Below, one piece after another: positions 14,951 to 24,566 of a stretch of 64,000 nucleotides of DNA (position 1 is the stretch's first letter; each line of letters starts with the position of its first letter). The stretch comes from Sulfuritalea sp. GTDB taxonomy: Bacteria; Pseudomonadota; Gammaproteobacteria; Burkholderiales; Rhodocyclaceae. The notes beneath the pieces were generated by a model. That model was not told where the DNA came from. It did not search any database and was given only the letters and a program-made list of their open reading frames with translations. The stretch spans positions 1 through 64,000 of the forward strand of contig JALNZB010000018.1 of assembly GCA_023229545.1 (NCBI GenBank), given 5' to 3'. A program made the position numbers and the translations under genes.

Positions 14951-15610
14951 TTACCGGTTTGCCGTGGCAAGGCCGAGAATATCTTGCGGCGAGGCGGCAA
15001 TGGCGTCCGCTCCCCAGGTTGCCGGGGAGTTGCCATTTCCCATATAGCCCCAGGCGGCAACAATGGTCGTCATGCCGACAGCGCGGCCTGAAATCACGTC
15101 TCGCTCGTCGTCACCGACGTAGATGCAGTCTGTTGTGGCGATTCCGATTACCGCACTGGCGAGTTGCATTGGGTCGGCGTGGGGTTTGGAGCGCTGAGCG
15201 CTGTCACCGCAGACGATACAAGCACAGCGCTGGCGCAGGCCGAGTCCCTCCATCAGAGGAATGGCGAAGCGCTGTGACTTGTTGGTAACGATGCCCCAGA
15301 GAATTCCTTGGGCTTCAAGCTCATCAAGGTGCTCGGCCATGCCTGCAAACAAACGGGTGTCGACGCATAGTGCATCCTGATAGATAGTCAGAAATCGTTG
15401 CAGTAAACCGACATATTCGGGGTCGGCAGGGGTGATGCCGAGACCGGCGCCGATCATGCCGCGCGCGCCTGAAGACACGTGTGGTCTGAGTTTCTCCATC
15501 GGCAAAGGTCCGCGCCCCTGCTCCAGCAGCAGTTGATTGAGGGTGCCTCCGAGATCTGGCGCAGTGTCTGCCAGAGTACCGTCAAGATCAAATAGCACCG
15601 CGTCAGGCAT
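14951..15610 (-). CDS. gph: phosphoglycolate phosphatase (HAD family)
   Basis: A 219-residue HAD hydrolase that removes 2-phosphoglycolate formed during DNA repair or oxygenation reactions. Motif I is FDLDGTLADT (nucleophile D8, acid D10), motif II is VTNKS, the motif III lysine is in SKPHADP, and motif IV is YVGDDERD. The cap-domain length fits Gph. It overlaps the ubiG stop by 8 nt, the usual ubiG-gph arrangement in beta- and gammaproteobacteria. An MTA/SAH hydrolase-type HAD is a less likely alternative. Confidence 0.92.
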   Translation of the reverse strand: MPDAVLFDLDGTLADTAPDLGGTLNQLLLEQGRGPLPMEKLRPHVSSGARGMIGAGLGITPADPEYVGLLQRFLTIYQDALCVDTRLFAGMAEHLDELEAQGILWGIVTNKSQRFAIPLMEGLGLRQRCACIVCGDSAQRSKPHADPMQLASAVIGIATTDCIYVGDDERDVISGRAVGMTTIVAAWGYMGNGNSPATWGADAIAASPQDILGLATANR

Positions 15611-16310
15611 TGCGTCGGGCTCTGACCAGATAATTCACGTCGGTATCGGTACTAATTGACGATTCGCGGTTGAACGGGTTGTAACGCATACCGGCGATTT
15701 CGAGTACTTCCAGTCCTGCGTTACGGCACAGGCGAGCGAGTTCGGCCGGTTTGAGAAAGCGCGTGTAGTCGTGTGTGCCGCGCGGCAGCAGATTGAGCAG
15801 GTATTCCGCGCCAACCACCGCGAGCAGGTATGCTTTGAGGTTACGGTTGATGGTTGACAGAAACACCTGCCCGCCCGGTTTTACCAGGCGAGCGCAGGCA
15901 TCCACCGTGCTCGCCGGGTCGGGTACGTGTTCGAGCATTTCAAGGCAGGTGACCACGTCGAAAAGCGAAGAGGACTCCGCCGCCATGGCTTCGGCTGAGA
16001 TCAGGCGGTAGTCGATGACATGTCCGCTCTCATAGAGGTGCAGGCGGGCGATACCGAGTGCTTTCTCGGACAGGTCGATACCGGTGACCTGTGCGCCCAT
16101 GGCTGCCATTCCCTCGCTGAGCAGGCCCCCACCGCAACCGATGTCGATCACATGTTTGCCCTTGAGTCCGGCGTGACCGTCAATCCATGTCAGCCGAGCA
16201 GGATTGATGTCGTGCAGGGGGCGGAATTCGGAGTTCGGATCCCACCAACGATGGGCGAGTTCCCCAAATTTGTCGAGTTCGCGCTGATCGGCGTTACTGG
16301 CTGCATTCAT
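15603..16310 (-). CDS. ubiG: ubiquinone biosynthesis O-methyltransferase
   Basis: A 235-residue SAM-dependent methyltransferase carrying out both O-methylations of ubiquinone synthesis. The family head ELDKFGELAHRWWDPNSEFRPLH is followed by SAM motif I VIDIGCGGGLLSE. ATG 16310 (MNAASNAD) is preferred since GGGG lies about 10 nt upstream; an in-frame ATG at 16328 would add six residues. It overlaps gph by 8 nt. A stretch of about 60 nt separates its start from the OmpA-family terminator. Confidence 0.95.
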   Translation of the reverse strand: MNAASNADQRELDKFGELAHRWWDPNSEFRPLHDINPARLTWIDGHAGLKGKHVIDIGCGGGLLSEGMAAMGAQVTGIDLSEKALGIARLHLYESGHVIDYRLISAEAMAAESSSLFDVVTCLEMLEHVPDPASTVDACARLVKPGGQVFLSTINRNLKAYLLAVVGAEYLLNLLPRGTHDYTRFLKPAELARLCRNAGLEVLEIAGMRYNPFNRESSISTDTDVNYLVRARRNA

Positions 16311-16370
16311 CTTGGTGCCCCAGGTCATCCTTGGATACCGTCACCATTCAAGGGGACGGGGACATATAAC

Positions 16371-16401
16371 AAAAAAAGCCCTGCGGGGCAGGGCTTTTTT
16401 T
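16371..16401 (-). terminator. bidirectional-type terminator downstream of the OmpA-family gene
   Basis: AAAAAAAGCCCTGC, GGG, GCAGGGCTTTTTTT: a stem flanked by an A-run and a T-run. It stops transcription of the OmpA-family gene on the minus strand and is symmetric enough to act both ways. Confidence 0.85.
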
Positions 16402-16416
16402 CGGAGTCAGGCGAAT

Positions 16417-17088
16417 TTACTGAGCCTTGGTACCGATAACTTCGATGTCGACACGACGATCAGGCTGCAGGCAAGCGATGGTCTTCTTGCTCTTCGGCCC
16501 CTTGCACTGACCGGGCTTGGTGATCGGCTGCTTTTCGCCCTTGCCTTCTGTGTAGACGCGGTTCGGTTCAATTCCCTTGCCAACCAGATAGGCCTTGACG
16601 GCTGCGGCCCGTTTTTCAGACAGCTTCTGGTTGTAGGCGTCGGAGCCGAAGCGGTCGGCGTGGCCGACGGCGATGATCACTTCGAGCTTGATGCCCTTGA
16701 CATCGCCGACGAGCTTGTCAAGCTTGGCCTTGCCTTCGGGGCGCAGATTGGCCTTGTTGAAGTCGAACAGGGCGTCGGCGGCGAGGGTTACCTTCTGCGC
16801 GGCAGGCACGACAGCAGCTGCAGGCGGAGGAGCCACCGCTCTGGACTTGGCCGCAGCCGGTGCAGCCTTCTTCACCAGATCAGGATCGCATTCCTCAATG
16901 GCCATGGCCGGAGTCCAGTAGCCGGTACGCCAGCAAAGGCCGGTACCGCTTTTGACGACGTAACCGCGCTGGTCGATGGCATAACCAACGGTGCCTTTCA
17001 TGTCGATCCCCTTCGTCTGGGCGACGGCAGAAACGGAAAGTCCAAGCAAGGCAGCTAGCAGCAGAGAGTGTTTGGCGCAATTAATCAT
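16417..17088 (-). CDS. OmpA-family outer membrane / peptidoglycan-binding protein
   Basis: A 223-residue exported protein. The N-terminus is a signal peptide (MINCAKHSLLLAALLGLSVSAVAQ, cleavage near AVAQ). A region of about 50 residues with YVVKSGTGLCWRTGYW and a Cys pair is followed by an Ala/Pro/Lys linker. The C-terminal OmpA domain (about 95-220) shows LFDFNKANLRPEGKAKLD, GHADRFGSDAYNQKLSEKRA and the final PDRRVDIEV, which bind peptidoglycan diaminopimelate. It lacks a full eight-strand barrel, as in the short betaproteobacterial OmpA proteins. A strong AAGGGGAAG ribosome-binding site precedes ATG 17088. Confidence 0.93.
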   Translation of the reverse strand: MINCAKHSLLLAALLGLSVSAVAQTKGIDMKGTVGYAIDQRGYVVKSGTGLCWRTGYWTPAMAIEECDPDLVKKAAPAAAKSRAVAPPPAAAVVPAAQKVTLAADALFDFNKANLRPEGKAKLDKLVGDVKGIKLEVIIAVGHADRFGSDAYNQKLSEKRAAAVKAYLVGKGIEPNRVYTEGKGEKQPITKPGQCKGPKSKKTIACLQPDRRVDIEVIGTKAQ

Positions 17089-17165
17089 TTTTCTTCCCCT
17101 TATTGGGTTTGTTTGAGTGTGGCGGGACCCGGTGCTTCATCTTTTTACCTGATCGCCTCATCGCG

Positions 17166-18509
17166 TCAGGACGTCAAGCGAGTATGCCACAAACCTGTCA
17201 TGTCAAGCAATTCTGAAATGTTGATCTGCAATGGAACAGCGTTGCTCATTACCAAATTACCTTCAACCCAGGTGTGGGTCACCTGCTCGCGGCCGGCAAC
17301 ATAGACGAGGTGCGAGGCTGGATCAAAGCAGGGCTGGATAAGCCATTCATCCAGGCGCACGGCGCACAGATCGGCCGCCTTGCCCGGCAGCAGTGACCCG
17401 ATTCGCCCGTCCAGTCCCAGAGCGCGAGCGCCTCCCAGCGTGGCGGCATGGAGTGTTGCATGCGCGTCAAGAGTCTCGGCGTTTTGGCTCACCCCCTTGG
17501 CCAGCAACGCGGCGTGGCGCATCTCCCGGAATAGGTCGAGGCGATTGTTTGAAGCGGCACCATCGGAGCCAAGCCCGAAATTAATGCCGATCGACTGGAT
17601 CGACGACATCGGCGGAATGCCGCTGCCAAGTTTTAGATTGGATGTCGGACAGTGGGCCAGGTGACAGGCTTCACGAGCCAATAAGTCGATTTCGCCCGCT
17701 TCGAGATGTACGGCGTGCACGGCAATCAGTTGTGGCCCGAGCAGGCCGAGGCGGTGCAGCCGCTCGATGGGGCGCACACCATGTTGCTTGAGGCTCTCCT
17801 CTATCTCGTGGCGGGTTTCATGGAGATGCAGATGAACAGGTACTTCCAGTTGTGCCGCCAGTGTGGCAATGTTGATGAAGGTCTTGTCCGCCACGGTGTA
17901 GGGTGCGTGCGGAGCCAGGCAAAAACTCAGTAGTGGGTCGCCGTTCAATGCGTCACGGACGGCCAATCCCTTGGCCAGATAATCGTCGGCGTCGGCGGCG
18001 TAGGCCGTGGGGAATTCGACAACGACGATGCCAAGTACGGCGCGCATCCCGACTTTTCTGGCTGCATCGGCTGCGGCTTCTGGAAAGAAATACATGTCGT
18101 TGAAGGTGGTAACGCCGCCGCGCACCATTTCGGCACATGCCAGCAGGGTGCCGGCCCGCACGAAATCCGGTCCGGCGTGGCGTGACTCGGCGGGCCAGAT
18201 GCGCTCGGAAAGCCAGCGCATCAAGGGCAGATCGTCGGCGTAGCCGCGCAGCAGACTCATCGCCGCGTGGGTATGAAGGTTGACCAGTCCGGGCAGCAAC
18301 ACCTGACCGGGTAAATCAAGGGTCTGCCGCGGACGGAAGCGCTGCAACGCCTCGTCAATGGGAAGCAGGGCAACGATGCACCCGTCGCTGACCGCCAGCG
18401 CGTGCCCGGAAAGCGTGACTCCGGCGGGTTCGATGGGGATGATCCACTCCGGGCGGATAAGGAGGTCGATGTCGGCAGGCATTGCGCCCGGAGCAGCAGG
18501 TGAGTTCAT
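17166..18509 (-). CDS. mtaD: TRZ/ATZ-family amidohydrolase, MTA/SAH deaminase-like
   Basis: About 447 residues. Amidohydrolase metal ligands are visible: HTHAAM near residue 80, HLHLHETRHE around 225, AVHAVHL, and GSDGAASNN carrying the catalytic Asp. The HTHAAMSLLRGYADDLPL and CPTSNLKLGSGI segments match 5-methylthioadenosine / S-adenosylhomocysteine deaminases. ATG 18509 is the likely start; a TTG at 18521 and an ATG at 18482 are in frame. It is near ubiG, a SAM-using enzyme that releases SAH, as in related genomes. Cytosine or other deaminase activity cannot be excluded. Confidence 0.85.
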   Translation of the reverse strand: MNSPAAPGAMPADIDLLIRPEWIIPIEPAGVTLSGHALAVSDGCIVALLPIDEALQRFRPRQTLDLPGQVLLPGLVNLHTHAAMSLLRGYADDLPLMRWLSERIWPAESRHAGPDFVRAGTLLACAEMVRGGVTTFNDMYFFPEAAADAARKVGMRAVLGIVVVEFPTAYAADADDYLAKGLAVRDALNGDPLLSFCLAPHAPYTVADKTFINIATLAAQLEVPVHLHLHETRHEIEESLKQHGVRPIERLHRLGLLGPQLIAVHAVHLEAGEIDLLAREACHLAHCPTSNLKLGSGIPPMSSIQSIGINFGLGSDGAASNNRLDLFREMRHAALLAKGVSQNAETLDAHATLHAATLGGARALGLDGRIGSLLPGKAADLCAVRLDEWLIQPCFDPASHLVYVAGREQVTHTWVEGNLVMSNAVPLQINISELLDMTGLWHTRLTS

Positions 18510-18623
18510 GCCCTGATTCAACCAGATTTGGCGGCTCGGGACAACCCGCCGGGACTATCCGCGCATGCTAAAATTGCCTCCTTTTACGCCATCGTCCGCC
18601 GCAAGTCGGCCAAGGCAGCCTAA

Positions 18624-21203
18624 ATGACCTCGTTCGCCAAAGAAACCCTGCCGATCAGTCTCGAAGAGGAGATGCGCCACTCCTACCTCGATTACGCCAT
18701 GAGCGTTATCGTCGGACGGGCGTTGCCGGACGTGCGGGATGGCTTGAAACCCGTGCATCGCCGGGTGCTTTTCGCGATGCATGAGCTTTCCAACGACTGG
18801 AACAAGGCTTACAAGAAGTCCGCCCGCATTGTCGGCGATGTGATCGGTAAATATCACCCGCATGGCGACACGGCGGTGTACGACACCATCGTGCGCATGG
18901 CGCAGGATTTTTCGCTGCGTTACATGCTGGTCGATGGACAGGGTAACTTCGGCTCGGTTGACGGCGACAACGCGGCGGCCATGCGCTACACGGAAGTGCG
19001 CATGGCGCGTATCGGCCACGAGTTGCTGATCGACATCGACAAGGAAACCGTTGATTTCGGGCCTAACTACGACGGCTCGGAGCAGGAACCGCTGATACTT
19101 CCGGCGCGCATCCCGAACCTGCTGATCAATGGATCCTCGGGTATTGCCGTCGGCATGGCGACCAACATTCCGCCGCACAACCTCAACGAGGTGGTGGATG
19201 CCTGCCTGGTTCTGCTCGGCAATCCGGAAACCACCATCGACGAACTGATCAATATCATTCCGGCGCCGGATTTTCCGACGGCCGGCTTGATCTACGGCGT
19301 TTCCGGCGTGCGCGACGGCTACCTGACCGGTCGCGGCCGGGTGGTGATGCGCGCGCGCACCCACATCGAGGATTTGCCGCGCAACGGGCGGCAGGCCATC
19401 GTGGTCGATGAACTGCCCTACCAGGTCAACAAGAAGACCTTGCAGGAAAAGATCGCCGAACTGGTGCACGAGAAGAAGATCGATGGCATCGCCCATATCC
19501 AGGACGAGTCGGACAAATCGGGCATGCGCCTGGTGATCGAGCTGAAGAAGGGCGAAGTGCCAGAAGTGGTGTTGAATCACCTCTACAAGCAGACGCAGTT
19601 GCAGGATACCTTCGGCATGAACATGGTGGCGCTGGTCGATGGCCGCCCCCGGCTGCTCAACCTGAAGGACATGCTGCAATGCTTCCTCGCCCATCGGCGC
19701 GAGGTCATCACCCGGCGCACCGTGTTCGAACTGCGCAAGGCACGCGAACGCGGTCACATCCTCGAAGGCCTGGCCGTTGCGCTGTCCAATGTCGATGAGA
19801 TCATCGCGCTGATAAAGGCCGCGCAAACGCCGGCGGAAGCCAAGCGCGGACTGATGGCGCGCACCTGGCGGTCGACGCTGGTGGAAGGCATGCTGGCTCG
19901 CACTTCCGCCGAGTCCTCGCGCCCCGACGGTCTGGGCGCGGAGTTCGGCTTGTCGGCGCAAGGTTACCTGCTGTCCGATGCGCAGGCTCAGGCGATTCTC
20001 GAACTGCGCCTGCAGCGCCTGACCGGGCTGGAACAGGACAAGATCGTCGCCGAGTACAAGGAGGTGATGGATCAGATCGCCGACCTGCTCGACATCCTGG
20101 CCCGCCCCGAACGCATCACCACGATCATCGGCGACGAACTAGTGGCGGTAAAGGCGCAGTTCGGCGACGCGCGGCGTTCCGAAATCGTGTTGAGCACCGC
20201 CGACATCAATCTGGAAGACCTGATCGTCCGCGAAGACATGGTGGTCACGCTGTCCCACACCGGCTACATCAAGCGCCAACCCTTGGCCGACTATCGGGCG
20301 CAGCGGCGCGGCGGGCGCGGCAAGCAGGCGGCGGCGATCAAGGAGGATGATTTCGTCGACCGCCTGTTCGTCGCCAACACCCACGACTACATCCTGTGTT
20401 TTTCGAACCGTGGCCGCGTTTATTGGCTCAAGGTGTACGAAGCGCCGGAAGGCACGCGCGCCTCGCGCGGCAAACCGATCATCAATCTCTTCCCGCTCCA
20501 GGAGGGCGAGAAGATCACCGCCGTCCTGCCAACGCCGACTTTTGACGAAGAGCATTTCGTCTTCATGGCCACCTCCATGGGTACGGTGAAAAAGACCTCG
20601 CTGACCAACTTCGCCAATCCGCGCAAGGCGGGCATCATCGCCGTCGGGCTGGACGACGGCGATCACCTGATCGGCGTCGCCATCACCAACGGCCAGTGCG
20701 ATGTCATGCTGTTCTCGGATTCGGGCAAGGCCGTGCGCTTCGCCGAGGATGATGTGCGCCCGATGGGCCGCGAAGCGCGCGGTGTGCGCGGCATGATGCT
20801 GGAAGACGAGCAGAACGTGATCTCCATGTTGGTGGCGGACAGCGAAGATTATGCGGTGCTGACCGCAACCGAAAACGGCTTCGGCAAACGTACGCCGATT
20901 GCCGAGTACACCCGCCACGGGCGTGGCACCAAGGGCATGATCGCCATCCAGACTTCGGAGCGCAACGGCAAGGTGGTTGCCGCCGTGCTCGCCAGTCCGG
21001 GCGAAACGCGTGAAGAGATCATGCTGATCTCGACCGGCGGCGTGCTGATTCGCACCCGGGTGACGGACATTCGCGTCATGGGTCGCTCGACCCAGGGCGT
21101 GACGCTGATCAATCTCGACGACGGCACCTATCTCGCCGGCCTCGAGAAAGTGGTTGAAACCGAAGAACTTGAAGAATCCGAAGAACCCGACCCAGAGGAG
21201 TAA
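18624..21203 (+). CDS. gyrA: DNA gyrase subunit A
   Basis: An 859-residue type II topoisomerase subunit that cuts and rejoins DNA to introduce negative supercoils. The catalytic Tyr is Y122 (MRYTEV). The quinolone-resistance region reads KYHPHGDTAVYDTI, with Thr at position 83 and Asp at 87 by E. coli numbering; Thr83 is a natural variant in many bacteria. The C-terminal beta-pinwheel has the GyrA box QRRGGRG and several repeated blades. The tail is acidic (EELEESEEPDPEE). A TAAAAT at about 18569 may be its -10. It starts the long serC-cysM direction block. Confidence 0.98.
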   Translation: MTSFAKETLPISLEEEMRHSYLDYAMSVIVGRALPDVRDGLKPVHRRVLFAMHELSNDWNKAYKKSARIVGDVIGKYHPHGDTAVYDTIVRMAQDFSLRYMLVDGQGNFGSVDGDNAAAMRYTEVRMARIGHELLIDIDKETVDFGPNYDGSEQEPLILPARIPNLLINGSSGIAVGMATNIPPHNLNEVVDACLVLLGNPETTIDELINIIPAPDFPTAGLIYGVSGVRDGYLTGRGRVVMRARTHIEDLPRNGRQAIVVDELPYQVNKKTLQEKIAELVHEKKIDGIAHIQDESDKSGMRLVIELKKGEVPEVVLNHLYKQTQLQDTFGMNMVALVDGRPRLLNLKDMLQCFLAHRREVITRRTVFELRKARERGHILEGLAVALSNVDEIIALIKAAQTPAEAKRGLMARTWRSTLVEGMLARTSAESSRPDGLGAEFGLSAQGYLLSDAQAQAILELRLQRLTGLEQDKIVAEYKEVMDQIADLLDILARPERITTIIGDELVAVKAQFGDARRSEIVLSTADINLEDLIVREDMVVTLSHTGYIKRQPLADYRAQRRGGRGKQAAAIKEDDFVDRLFVANTHDYILCFSNRGRVYWLKVYEAPEGTRASRGKPIINLFPLQEGEKITAVLPTPTFDEEHFVFMATSMGTVKKTSLTNFANPRKAGIIAVGLDDGDHLIGVAITNGQCDVMLFSDSGKAVRFAEDDVRPMGREARGVRGMMLEDEQNVISMLVADSEDYAVLTATENGFGKRTPIAEYTRHGRGTKGMIAIQTSERNGKVVAAVLASPGETREEIMLISTGGVLIRTRVTDIRVMGRSTQGVTLINLDDGTYLAGLEKVVETEELEESEEPDPEE

Positions 21204-21211
21204 CAAAAATC

Positions 21212-22294
21212 ATGGCACGTGTTTTCAATTTCAGCGCAGGACCGGCCGCCTTGCCCGAGGCCGTCCTCAAACAGGCGGCGGACGAAATGCTCGACTGGCA
21301 CGGCAGCGGCCAGTCGGTGATGGAGATGAGCCATCGCGGCAAGGAATACATGGCTATCCACGCCCAGGCAGAAGCGGATCTGCGCGAACTGATGAACATT
21401 CCCGCCAACTACAAGGTGCTGTTCCTGCAAGGCGGCGCGACATTGCAGTTCGAGATGATTCCGATGAATCTGCTCGCCGGCAAGGCCAGCGCAGACTATG
21501 TGCATACCGGCGAATGGGCCAAGAAGGCCATCAAGGCCGCCAAGAACTTCGGCAAGGTCAATGTCGTCGCCAGCAGCGAGGACGGCAAGTTCACCTACGC
21601 CCCGGCGCAGCAGGACTGGAAGCTCGACAAGGATGCGGCCTATGTGCATTACACCGCCAATGAAACCATCGGCGGCGTCGAATTCCACTGGACGCCCGCC
21701 ACTGGCGACGTGCCGCTGGTGTCCGACATGTCCTCGAACATTCTTTCCAAGCCGATCGATGTCAGCAAGTACGGCCTGATCTACGCCGGCGCGCAGAAGA
21801 ACATCGGCCCGGCGGGTCTGTGCATTGTCATCATTCGCGATGACCTGATCGGCAAGGGCGTGCCAACCCCGCAAACCATGCTCGACTACAAGACCCACGC
21901 CGACGCCGACTCGATGTACAACACGCCGCCGACCTATGGCATCTACATTGCTGGCCTGGTGTTCCAGGCGCTCAAGCAGCAGGGCGGTCTGGCCGCCATC
22001 GAGAAACAGAACATCGAGAAGGCAGCAATGCTGTACGACTATCTCGACGGGTCGAGTTTCTACGCCAATCCGGTGCGCAAGGAAGACCGTTCGCGGATGA
22101 ACGTGCCCTTCACGCTCAAGGATGCCGCGCTGGACGAGGAATTCCTCAAGGGCGCCAAGGCCAGGGGCATGGTGCAACTCAAGGGGCACCGCTCGGTGGG
22201 CGGCATGCGCGCTTCCATCTACAACGCCATGCCTGTTGCCGGCGTCGCCGCACTGGTGGCTTACATGAAAGAATTCGAGGCAAAAAATGGCTAA
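21212..22294 (+). CDS. serC: phosphoserine aminotransferase
   Basis: A 360-residue PLP enzyme converting 3-phosphohydroxypyruvate to phosphoserine, also used in PLP synthesis. It opens with ARVFNFSAGPAALPEAVL; the PLP lysine is in YAGAQKNIGPAG. It starts 8 nt after gyrA, and its stop overlaps the next gene by 8 nt. Confidence 0.97.
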   Translation: MARVFNFSAGPAALPEAVLKQAADEMLDWHGSGQSVMEMSHRGKEYMAIHAQAEADLRELMNIPANYKVLFLQGGATLQFEMIPMNLLAGKASADYVHTGEWAKKAIKAAKNFGKVNVVASSEDGKFTYAPAQQDWKLDKDAAYVHYTANETIGGVEFHWTPATGDVPLVSDMSSNILSKPIDVSKYGLIYAGAQKNIGPAGLCIVIIRDDLIGKGVPTPQTMLDYKTHADADSMYNTPPTYGIYIAGLVFQALKQQGGLAAIEKQNIEKAAMLYDYLDGSSFYANPVRKEDRSRMNVPFTLKDAALDEEFLKGAKARGMVQLKGHRSVGGMRASIYNAMPVAGVAALVAYMKEFEAKNG

Positions 22295-23471
22295 ATCATT
22301 CAACGTCCTGGTTCTCAACGCCATCTCCCAGAATGGCCTGAAACGGCTGCCGGCGGAAGGCTATACGGTCGGCAAGGAGATCGCCCAGCCGGACGCCGTG
22401 ATGGTGCGCTCGGCCGACATGCATTCGATGGACATTCCGAAGTCGGTGCTGGCCATCGGTCGCGCCGGTTCCGGCACCAACAACATTCCGGTCAAGGCCA
22501 TGTCGGCGCGTGGCGTGCCGGTGTTCAATGCACCGGGCGCCAATGCCAACGCGGTCAAGGAACTGGTGGTCGCCGGCATGTTGCTGTCGGCGCGCAATAT
22601 CGGCGACGCGATGAAGTTCGTTTCCGCGCTCGACCCAGCGGACCCGACCATGGAAAAAAAGGTCGAGGACGGCAAGAAAAAGTATGCCGGCTATGAACTG
22701 GCGGGGCATACGCTGGGCGTGATCGGCCTCGGCAAGATCGGCTGTCTGGTGGCCGACGTGGCGATCAAGCTGGGCATGAACGTGCTCGGCTACGATCCCG
22801 AGATCACCGTCGATGCCGCCTGGAGCCTGCCTTCGCAGGTGAAAAAGGCCCACAGCGCGGCCGAGGTGCTGAAGAATTCCAACTTCATCTCGATGCATGT
22901 GCCGCTGGTTGATGCCACGCGCAAGATGATCAATACGGAAATGCTGGCGCACGCCAGGCATGGCGCCGTGTTGATGAACTTCTCCCGCGAAGGTGTGGTC
23001 GATGAGGCTGCGGTGCTTGCCGCGCTCGAAGCCAAGAAGATCGCCGCCTACGTCTGCGATTTTCCCAGCGCGCAGGTCAACAATCATCCGCACGTCATTG
23101 CCCTGCCGCATCTGGGCGCCTCAACCCGCGAGGCGGAGGAGAACTGCGCGGTGATGGTCGCCGACCAGTTGCGCGAGTATCTGGAGCATGGCAACGTGCA
23201 GAACGCAGTGAACTTCCCCAACGTGGTGATGCCTCGCGAATCGAACTTCCGCATCGCCGTCGCCAATTCCAATGTGCCCAACATGCTCGGGCAGATCTCG
23301 ACCGCCATGGCCCAGGCCGGCCTGAACATCAGCAACATGATGAACAAGTCAAAAGGCGACGTTGCCTACACCCTGGTCGATGTTGACAGCAAGGTGCCGA
23401 AAAAGGTGATCGATTCCATCGCCGCGATTGCGGGTGTGCTGGCCGTTCGGTATCTGCCGCTGGAGAGCTGA
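22287..23471 (+). CDS. serA: D-3-phosphoglycerate dehydrogenase family with ACT domain
   Basis: A 394-residue protein for the first step of serine synthesis. The NAD-binding Rossmann motif is GVIGLGKIGCLVAD; catalytic residues lie in NFSREGVVDE (Arg), an Asp/Glu pair, and ALPHLGAS (His). A C-terminal ACT domain (about 318-394) could bind serine for feedback control. It lacks the ASB domain of long SerA forms, so this is the short type common in Rhodocyclales. The overlap with serC shows co-translation of the serine pathway. Confidence 0.92.
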   Translation: MAKSFNVLVLNAISQNGLKRLPAEGYTVGKEIAQPDAVMVRSADMHSMDIPKSVLAIGRAGSGTNNIPVKAMSARGVPVFNAPGANANAVKELVVAGMLLSARNIGDAMKFVSALDPADPTMEKKVEDGKKKYAGYELAGHTLGVIGLGKIGCLVADVAIKLGMNVLGYDPEITVDAAWSLPSQVKKAHSAAEVLKNSNFISMHVPLVDATRKMINTEMLAHARHGAVLMNFSREGVVDEAAVLAALEAKKIAAYVCDFPSAQVNNHPHVIALPHLGASTREAEENCAVMVADQLREYLEHGNVQNAVNFPNVVMPRESNFRIAVANSNVPNMLGQISTAMAQAGLNISNMMNKSKGDVAYTLVDVDSKVPKKVIDSIAAIAGVLAVRYLPLES

Positions 23472-23473
23472 GC

Positions 23474-24556
23474 GTGGCCGACGATGCGCAAGAGTTGGGT
23501 AGTCTGCGCGACGGGATCGACGCGATAGATGACGAGTTGCTGCGTCTGGTCAACGAGCGGGCCAAACTCGCGCATCGCATAGGCGAAATCAAGCACGGCA
23601 ACATCTACCGACCGGAACGCGAAGCTCAGGTGCTGCGCCGGGTGGCCGAGAAGAATCCCGGCCCGTTGTCCGCCGCCGCCGCTCAGCGCATCGTGCGCGA
23701 AGTCATGTCGGCCTGTCTGGCGCTGGAACAGCCCTTGACCATTGCCTATCTGGGTCCGGCCGGCACCTATTCCGAAGCGGCGGCGCGCAAGCATTTTGGC
23801 GCCGCGCCGACGCTGTTGCCGTGCCCAGCCATCGATGACGTGTTCCGCGCGATCGAATCCGGCAACGCGCATTACGGCGTGGTGCCGATCGAGAATTCGA
23901 CCGAGGGCGCAATCGGGCGCTCGCTCGATTTGCTGCTGTCCTCGCCCTTGCAGATTTGCGGCGAGATCAACCTGCCGATTCATCACAACCTTATGTCGCG
24001 TTGCGCCGCGTTGGCCGATGTGACCCGCGTTTATTCACACTCGCAGTCGCTGGGGCAGTGCCACGAGTGGCTCAACCGCAATTTGCCGCATGCGCCGCGC
24101 GTGGCGGTGGCCAGCAACGCCGAAGCGGCGCGCCTGGCGGCGGAGGAAGCCGGCGCCGCCGCCGTGGCTGGCGACGCGGCGGCCGAACTCTACGCCTTGC
24201 CGATTCTGGCCGCCAACATCGAGGACGACCCGAACAACACCACGCGATTCGTGATTGTCTCCGAGCATGATGCGGGAATATCCGGGGCGGATCGCACCTC
24301 GCTGGTCTGTTCGGCGCAAAACCGGCCGGGCGCGGTGTATCAGCTTCTGGCGCCGTTCGCCGACAACGGCGTATCCATGAGCCGGCTGGAATCCCGTCCG
24401 GCGCGCGGCTTCGGCGGCAGTCGTTGGGAATACGTGTTTTACATCGACATCGAAGGACATCGCAGCGAGCCGGCGGTCGCCCGCGCGCTGGAGGAACTTC
24501 GCCGTCGCGCCGGATTCGTCAAGGAACTGGGTTCCTATCCCAAAGCCGTTTGCTGA
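23474..24556 (+). CDS. pheA: bifunctional chorismate mutase / prephenate dehydratase (P-protein)
   Basis: A 360-residue enzyme for phenylalanine synthesis. Residues 1-90 form an AroQ-type chorismate mutase (LRDGIDAIDDELLRLVNERAKLA). Residues about 92-270 form prephenate dehydratase (AYLGPAGTYSEAA, the NTTRFVIV motif). Residues about 278-358 are an ACT regulatory domain with ESRPARGF, a feedback site for Phe. The GTG start is 2 nt after the serA stop. Confidence 0.96.
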   Translation: MADDAQELGSLRDGIDAIDDELLRLVNERAKLAHRIGEIKHGNIYRPEREAQVLRRVAEKNPGPLSAAAAQRIVREVMSACLALEQPLTIAYLGPAGTYSEAAARKHFGAAPTLLPCPAIDDVFRAIESGNAHYGVVPIENSTEGAIGRSLDLLLSSPLQICGEINLPIHHNLMSRCAALADVTRVYSHSQSLGQCHEWLNRNLPHAPRVAVASNAEAARLAAEEAGAAAVAGDAAAELYALPILAANIEDDPNNTTRFVIVSEHDAGISGADRTSLVCSAQNRPGAVYQLLAPFADNGVSMSRLESRPARGFGGSRWEYVFYIDIEGHRSEPAVARALEELRRRAGFVKELGSYPKAVC

Positions 24557-24566
24557 CATCCAGACC

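Noticed and set aside
16340..16370. GGGGACGGGGACATATAAC stretch before the OmpA terminator, resembling sequences near REP-associated transposases
   Set aside because: Single copy here, no inverted partner and no transposase gene nearby.
18555..19961. 468-codon open frame opposite gyrA
   Set aside because: Antisense shadow; gyrA is certain on the other strand.
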